Shown here: positions 57,831 to 64,000 of the stretch, one piece after another
Position numbering within the stretch: the stretch's first letter is position 1
How the letters are laid out: every line of letters starts with the position of its first letter
NCBI RefSeq assembly: GCF_026212465.1
Contig: NC_080058.1
Coordinates: forward strand, 9,563,485-9,627,484
Length of the DNA stretch: 64,000 nt
Source: Amaranthus tricolor
Lineage: Eukaryota > Streptophyta > Magnoliopsida > Caryophyllales > Amaranthaceae
Direction: 5' to 3'
Made by a program: the position numbers and the translations under genes
Notes under the pieces: model-generated
What the model was told of the DNA's origin: nothing
Database searches by the model: none
The model's input: the letters and a program-made list of their open reading frames with translations, nothing else

Positions 57831-59709
57831 GAGTTAAAAAAAAAAAAAAATCCTACTTTGTTGCTCACTTACGAATTTTTTCCAAAGTAATGTTTATGCA
57901 TTTGAGACTTATCGTTAAGCTATTTTATTTTTGGCTTGGAGCTTTCAAACCTTATTGTAAACCACTAAAATAGTAGGCCTAAGTAGAATTAGAAAAGAAA
58001 ACAATACATCCTCTAATGTTCACTAAAATTTATTTTCTAAAAGAGATTTTATATAGGAAACAAATTTAACCAACTTATCTTAATTTGATTTGGAGACTTC
58101 AAACCTAAAAATGAAACCGACAAAATAATTTGTTTACACATCGTAGAACAAGTGCTAGATAGGATCAATTGTAATATGATTATAATATAGATATGAAATC
58201 ACAACAAAGAATTAAAAATCAACTTAATTTCTCGTTTAAATGTTACTAAAAATAACATTTAATTAATGGGTTGGTGGAAATTTGAAAAAAATTCGTTAGG
58301 ATGGCATGGGTAAAATATTAAGGACGATTTTAAACAGTTTAATTATTTATCTATTTTAGTTTTTATTGTTAGTTTACTGCTTTAATTAATGGGTCTAACC
58401 TCACTCACTTTCTCTCGTTATAGAAATCTGATCACTACCTGGGTGTTTGTCATGAGTCGAAAGACTCTTTAACCGTATTCTCCTTTATGGGGGTGATTTG
58501 CTGTCTTGTATTCTCCTTTATGGGGGTGATTTGCTGTCTTCAATCCCTTCTCAGTCCCTGAACATAGTTTCTATGGGTGAGATACATCATACATTAAGGA
58601 CTTGAAGTTTTAGTTCACAATTGAAGTTTGAAGGCTCCAAACCAAAAATAAATAAGCTTAGTGACATACCAAAAATAAATAAGCTTAGTGACATGTCTCA
58701 CCCATGAACACCACTTTGAGAATTTGTTTTTATTGAACACCAAATTAGAAATTTTTTTTCTCTCTTAATTCTTCATAGGTAAATCCTACAATTTTGGGAG
58801 ATGTAAAAAATGTATTCTTACAGAGATTTCTCTCGGTTTTATATGGAACGGTCTTTCTAATATGTGCCATAAAGCATAGGTTACTTAAGACTTTAATTAC
58901 ATAGTTCTATAATTAATTAAATTACTTTGTTAATATCCCTCATTTAAGAGGAGTCTTTGAAAATTACAACTCCTAAAAAGAATGACAAAAATAAAAATGA
59001 GACATTTTCAATAAATTGACCCAATAAAAAAATATTTGATTTTCTATAAATAGAAGAGAGTAATATGTAATTAATGTATCTAATCCTGTGCCATAAGGCA
59101 TAGGGTTAGATGGACCGTATATGGAGATTATAGAAAGTTAAGACTTAATATAAAGGATTAAATTTTAAGATTTTCAATATTTTTTCTAGCCCCTTCATAT
59201 CCTTGCCTACGAATTCTAGACATACCCAATGAACAAATTGAATTGCCATCTTAAGTGTTGAATTGGTATCTATTAACATGTATAATATGAAGAAACCTTT
59301 CATGTACCCTTGAACGCATTTTATTTTCATTGATCTTTCCATTATTTTTATATTACTGATTCTAAATATTCAAACTTGATCGTTTCCTCCACATATTCGT
59401 GAATGATCACCTGAGGCCAATATTAATCGCTCCATATCAATCTTTCTTGATGATTCAATAGATAGATTACCATTTTCAACTTCATTTTCTGTGTAATTTT
59501 AGAGTTCAATGATTCAAAAATATAATTGAGAGCAATTTTAAGAACAATTGGTTTTGAACAAATGTTGCTTTTATTTTGACATAACATAGCACACATCATT
59601 CTGTTGCATTTAACATTTTTTTTTTATTTAATAGACACAAGGACTTTTTTGGGAAATTTAACATTCTCTCGTAAAAGTTATTGTAATTAATTTTGGCGGG
59701 TTAATTAAG
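57831..59709. other. Intergenic with small local duplications
   Basis: GTATTCTCCTTTATGGGGGT begins a 33-bp perfect tandem duplication (58478-58543). CCAAAAATAAATAAGCTTAG is also doubled near 58640-58695. No gene is supported. Confidence 0.45.
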
Positions 59710-59880
59710 GGAGTCTTAGTAAATAATGGTAATTTGTGAAATTAACAAATCACCCTTATATAGTAGGATTTGATAGAGTGAGAATTTTGTGATTTAAGTT
59801 TATTTTTTTAATTTTGTTTGCTTTATTTTTGTCTTTTGTGATGATTTACAAATCACGTTTATTGATTATGAACTATTAGT
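59710..59880 (+). repeat. Dispersed repeat shared with the PUB9-like intron
   Basis: AGTCTTAGTAAATAATGG, AACAAATCACCCTTATAT and GTAGGATTTGATAGAG match 21270-21330 in order and spacing. Confidence 0.5.
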
Positions 59881-59979
59881 ATATGTCCCCTGCAAATGCA
59901 TGAATATATCAGTTTATGAATGTATGATAATTTTTTTTTTTATTTTTTTAAACTGACCATTATAATTAATCATAACCAT

Positions 59980-60484
59980 GGTTATTAAAATCACGATTTT
60001 GATTTACAATTTGACAATCCAAAAATAAGCGAGCGATTCGAATCGTAGGTAGAATCGTAAATTTGTAGAATATTATGATTCTAACTTAGATAAAATTTGT
60101 AGAGGTAGAATCATAACACGATTCTATAATCCTACGATTTAACGATTCGATTCTACAAATTTATTCTTAATTGTTTTTTCAATTTTTCTTGTGTATCAAT
60201 TTTCATTAATTTTTATTACAATTTAACGATCCATCATCGTAATTTATTAAAAATTAGTTTCTTGATCGGAATGAAGATTTAAACTAAATTATTAAAAATT
60301 TATTTATTTCATTCTTAAAAATAAAGTGAGTGAAACTTTAATTAATGAACTTAAACTTTTGAGGTGAATAATCATGTCAAGATAGCAAATTTAAGTTAAT
60401 TGTAGAATCTTACGATTCTACGTTTCGATTCTACAGGTCTGAACGATTCTAAGTAAAATCTTGATTTTAACAATTTTGATCATA
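59980..60484. mobile_element. hAT-like MITE with GATTCTACGATT subterminal repeats
   Basis: GGTTATTAAAATCACGATTT at the left mirrors AATCTTGATTTTAACAATTT at the right. The body repeats AGAATCGTA/TACGATTCTAC words in both orientations (60045-60160 and 60400-60450) around an AT-rich core. Non-coding. Confidence 0.55.
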
Positions 60485-61940
60485 ACTATTTTTTACTAAC
60501 TAAAACGATTATTGGTAAATGATAAGAAATAAGTTTTACTAATGAAAAATTTTATTTTCTAAGTAAACTAATTAATCAAAATAAATATATGAATTTAAGG
60601 TTTACTAAACAGAGGCTAAATTATTGTGCAAACATTATATCAAACTTTCTTCTATGAAGTAAGTATACCTATACACATACACTTAATTGATGGCATGCTC
60701 TACTTATAATTTTCTTTATCATAATTTTCATTGTAAAATTATTCTAGACAAGATTTTAGTTATTATTTTATAAGTATTAAAGTAGCTATATAATTAATTA
60801 AGCTGACGAATATTTAGACGTTATTTTGAATATTAATACATAATTTAAGAGTTTTTTAATATGAGGTTATTTTTAGTTAATAACTAATTTTTTATTTTAA
60901 TTGTTTTGTATCATAAATAAGGTAGAATAAATAGTTTAGTCATTTAAATTTACTAAAATTATAGTTACCAAAAATTATTTTTTATTAAAAAAAGTGTATT
61001 TTAAAAATCATAAGTTTCTACAATGTTATTGCTTCGTTTCCCACTTATTAACGACTAAAGACTACTCGATGAGGCCATGACTTGTCTTCTCCTACTACCT
61101 CTACTATACTACGCCCTTCCTTACTAGAGGCCACCAGTGCCCAAGCAAGACAACAAGAACCACCGCCCAACAAAGACAACCACTGACCATTGCCCCCTAG
61201 CGCCACATCTACTACCCCCTGCAATAGGCAATCAACGCCAACCACCGTATCCCCAACTCCCTCTCACCACTACTGATTTTTTTGACTTTTTTCAATTTCT
61301 TTGGAAGGTACGTTTTTAGTGATTTGAATTCGTATTTTTGATTATTTTGGCTTAGTTGTTTGTGGGTTTTTTCATTGATCAAATGAATTTTTGTTAGGGT
61401 ATTTGATTGTTTTTTTCATCGATTAATTGAATGCCCATTAAGTGTTTGATTAAATGTCTTAGACAATAATTTGGTAGGGTGCTTGCTGTTGTTGTTAAAA
61501 TCAAGAGCTTATCCGATAAAGTTTTGCTGAGAGTGAGTAGAGGCTGAAACTGGTTCAGTTTTGTGGGAACGTATTCCTTTGATTTGCGAAATCCAAATAT
61601 AATTCCCATTCTACGTTGCAGGGAAATATCAACATAAGATTATTAACAACTAATGTACCCATAATATAGGGTTAATGTACCCATAATATAGGGTGTACAA
61701 TTACAAATAAGCTTTGGCATTGTTGTTTTTGTATGTGCACACAGTTCACCAACATCTTTTTGCGTTGTGTATTAATGATCAGGAACTATGCATAACTTTG
61801 ACATTATATCGTATCTTCATTGTGTTGATGCAGTTTTTCTTGGGTAAACTTTCTGAAATGCTGTTTTGGCTGTGATTATTTGTTGAGAATATAGGGCATC
61901 AATTATCTAAGGACACAGGTGCAGTTGATGATTGTTGATG
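60485..61940. other. Intergenic or possible leader/intron of the 62008 exon
   Basis: A C-rich island at 61080-61270 (ACCACCG, CAACCACC words) ends in CTTTGGAAG|GTACG, a plausible donor. This would fit a 5' UTR exon, but nothing confirms it. 61648-61695 has a 24-bp tandem duplication (AATGTACCCATAATATAGGG). Confidence 0.3.
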
Positions 61941-62007
61941 ATTGTGCAGATGCAGATGGTGGAGTGCCTTCATTTTCTGTTCTTTCATGAAAATCAGCAT
62001 TATTCTG

Positions 62008-62068
62008 ATGAAAGATCAAAGACCTCACCGTGGATTTCGTTCTGGTGGCTTTCCTGGTAGCCCATATG
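62008..62068 (+). CDS. Possible first coding exon of a gene (partial)
   Basis: From the ATG at 62008, a short Arg/Gly/Pro-rich peptide (MKDQRPHRGFRSGGFPGSPY) runs to a donor, TATG|GTAACT, at 62068. An acceptor-like TTGTGCAG lies at 61944-61951. The composition is like the low-complexity starts of RNA-binding or nuclear proteins. No continuing exon was recognised before the long-TIR element at 62541, so the gene may be broken or continue beyond the window. Confidence 0.3.
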
Positions 62069-62540
62069 GTAACTACCCGTTTCTTGGTTCTTTAAAATTT
62101 GAAGATACGACATTGTCTTTGTTATTTGGTCGGTTTCCTGAAACTTGAGTTGTTGATGCTTTTTGAGATTACTTGTGAAAATACATGTTAATTTTCGTGA
62201 TCTAAAATTTTTGGTTATTCTTCACAAAAGGGGGAGTTGAACTCAAAATAATCATATATAGTACAAATTCAGTAGTGCAAGCTGTCTTATGACTGATGAG
62301 TAATACAATTAATCAATCACTTATTATAAGGCTTCTTATAATATATTTCTATTTACCCAAGTGAGTGTTTTAATGTTCCATTTCTATTTTATGTGATGAG
62401 TAATACAATTAAATTGCACTTGTAAGGTTACTTGACTGGATCATATGCAATAATATGTGAACCACTCCTCCAATGGAACTTACCACGATAGACTATGTCT
62501 ATGACATAGTTGTATCGTCAATAAAGTGAATTTATATTAT

Positions 62541-64000
62541 ATGACCAATCTCAAATAAAAATTGATGGACATTCCACGCAATATATTTACCAAGACTTCG
62601 TAAGAGAAGAAAAAACATAAGCATAGAAAAATTCATCTTTTATAAACTTATTACATTTGACTTTTGGCACGACAAAATCAGTCTTATTATAAAGATAGGA
62701 GTTTGAGGAGTAACACATAAATCCAACCTGTAAAACTGCAAAATGTTAATGATGAGTTGCTAGTGGAATTTTTAACCATTGTCGTGTGAGCGGATTACTT
62801 ATGTAGTAAACATCATTCTTGGGCATTTTGTCGTTTCTTTAAAAGTTACGTGGCTAATTTTTTTTCGCTCGGAGATCATTTGTGTGACAAAAATCCTTGA
62901 GAAATACCTACTATTTTGAACCTTGCATATTGTTGAAGTTTTCTTGAAAGAAAATAGGGTGAAAAATCTAAGAATTTATTCCTAGTTAACCGAGTAGGAA
63001 GGTTTTGATGATCCTAATAAGAAGACACCGATTACATCGAAGTCGTGTTGGAATGGTTTGATTACCATTTTCATTAAAATTCCGATAGATAATGTTCATT
63101 GCTTAAAGCGCGTTTCCAAATAATAATAATAATAATAATAAAAAATAATAATATATTATGGTTTTAAATTACAACGAAATAGCCTTGACACGTAGCATCA
63201 ACCCTAGTACCCTACCCACTATTAGAAAAAGTAAAATAGCCTTGTTAGTTGTCTGACATTTAATCCGTCCTCTAATGTCGGACATAAGAAATATACATCT
63301 TCTTCGTCGTTTCATATTCTGTGTTTCATCTTCGTTTTTTCTCCATCTTCTTCGTCTGTTCTTCAATCTTCAGTCCATCTCTACATTAAAAAAACAACAA
63401 ACTTTAATGGCAAACACAGAAAGTTGTCCAGTAAAACTGGGTGGGATTTGCGGGTCGCCCACGTTAGCGATTTGGTACGCGTACCTCAGTGTTTCGGCAC
63501 GCCACCGTTCCGCGTTTGGTACGTTCTTCCCCCATCGGAAAACGCCCTATGATCCCGCGTTCCGGGTAACTATGACTATGAATATGTAGCTGTGCCAGAT
63601 TTTTCGTTGACTTCGTTGTTCTTATGATTACCAAAACCTTCCTACTTGGCCTGCTAGGGATAAATTTTTAGATTTTTCGCCCTATTTTCATTCACGAAAG
63701 AGTAGACATTTCTCAAAGATTATTGTTACACAAATTGATCTCTAAGCAAATAAAATATTGGCCACGTGGCTTTGAAAGAAACAACAAAACACCCAAAAAT
63801 GGTGTTTATTACATAAGTAATCCGCTCACTAGACAATGGTTAAAAATTTCACAGGTTGAATTCATGTGTTACTCTTCGAACTCCTATCTTTCTAATAAGA
63901 TGGATTTTGTCGTATTGAAAGTCGAATGCTATAACTTTTTTACGGAGTGTTGGGAAATATATTGCGTAGAATGCTCATTGAATTTTATTTGGGATTGGCC
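62541..64000. mobile_element. Long-TIR (about 500 bp) DNA transposon, right end beyond the window
   Basis: The left arm (62541-63045) and the reverse complement of 63610-64000 align nearly throughout: GACCAATCYCAAATAAAA at the edge, CTACGCAATATATTT, AAAGATAGGAGTTYGA, AACCATTGTC, GAGCGGATTACTTATGTA, ACGTGGC, GAAAATAGGG and AAGTAGGAAGGTTTTG. Arms of this length around a short core are typical of Mutator-like or Pack-MULE elements. The core (63046-63610) has an AAT microsatellite (63120-63140) and a GC-rich block at 63410-63585. No transposase is seen. Confidence 0.8.
63408..63589 (+). other. GC-rich open segment inside the long-TIR element
   Basis: The frame MANTESCPVKLGGICGSP ... TMTMNM ends in TAG at 63587-63589. 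The segment is far more GC-rich than its surroundings (GGTACGCGTACC, CACGCCACCGTTCCGCG). It could be a captured host fragment or an element-specific sequence. No domain is recognised, so it is not called as a gene. Confidence 0.35.

Noticed and set aside
61048..61319. ORFs over the C-rich island
   Set aside because: Low-complexity CCACC/GGTGG repeats translate into Pro/Thr or Gly/Val runs in several frames; more likely leader or TE sequence.

Overview
The window reads as nuclear DNA of a dicot plant. It is AT-rich, its genes have GT-AG introns, and most of it is made of plant transposons: TA-flanked Stowaway-like MITEs, hAT elements, a Cassandra LTR with its 5S-like core, a TRIM, an RTE-type LINE, Ty3/gypsy and Copia-like LTR pieces, a CACTA-like MITE, and long-TIR elements. 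A short foldback family with GAGACG/CGTCTC ends recurs many times. From memory such repeats are common in Caryophyllales/Amaranthaceae genomes, so that lineage is my guess, not a demonstrated fact.

Four host genes can be supported. (1) 9531-12864 (+): a purine permease (PUP) family transporter, with a 13-nt first coding exon and a 2.2-kb intron. (2) 20307-23605 (+): a U-box/ARM E3 ubiquitin ligase very like Arabidopsis PUB9, whose single intron falls inside the U-box. (3) 35016-40425 (-): a RIN4/NOI-type small protein assembled here from four exons, with a 4.3-kb MITE-filled intron; simple ORF calling splits it. (4) 54939-55481 (-): an intronless coiled-coil protein of unknown function, with a decayed duplicate of its 5' part about 2 kb away at 57530-57706. 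Weaker gene signs are a 3'-terminal exon at the left edge (2-106) and a possible first coding exon near 62008-62068.

Layout: 0.6-3 kb internally deleted Ty3/gypsy remnant; 4.5-6.2 kb long-TIR element; 9.4-12.9 kb PUP gene; 15.2-16.4 kb large foldback built on mirrored 21-bp tandem repeats; 17.1-19.4 kb internally deleted hAT element with 8-bp target duplication; 20-23.6 kb PUB9-like gene; 27.4-31.8 kb Stowaway MITE directly abutting a long-TIR element that carries a decayed plant-mobile-domain (PMD) gene; 33.4 kb minisatellite; 35-40.4 kb RIN4-like gene; 41.8 kb Cassandra LTR; 42.6-44.2 kb 5'-truncated RTE LINE with a perfect 15-bp target duplication; 46-48.3 kb hAT MITEs, a Copia-like LTR and a TRIM; 51-54.8 kb CACTA-like, LTR-like and MITE pieces; 55-57.7 kb coiled-coil locus next to a nested foldback; 60 kb hAT-like MITE; 62.5-64 kb one arm, core and part of the second arm of another long-TIR element running off the window.

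The host genes do not form a pathway. The most informative parts are the transposons: the PMD element has several 25-bp palindromes in each TIR and four nonsense mutations, all at expected tryptophan codons and all in the direction of cytosine deamination.
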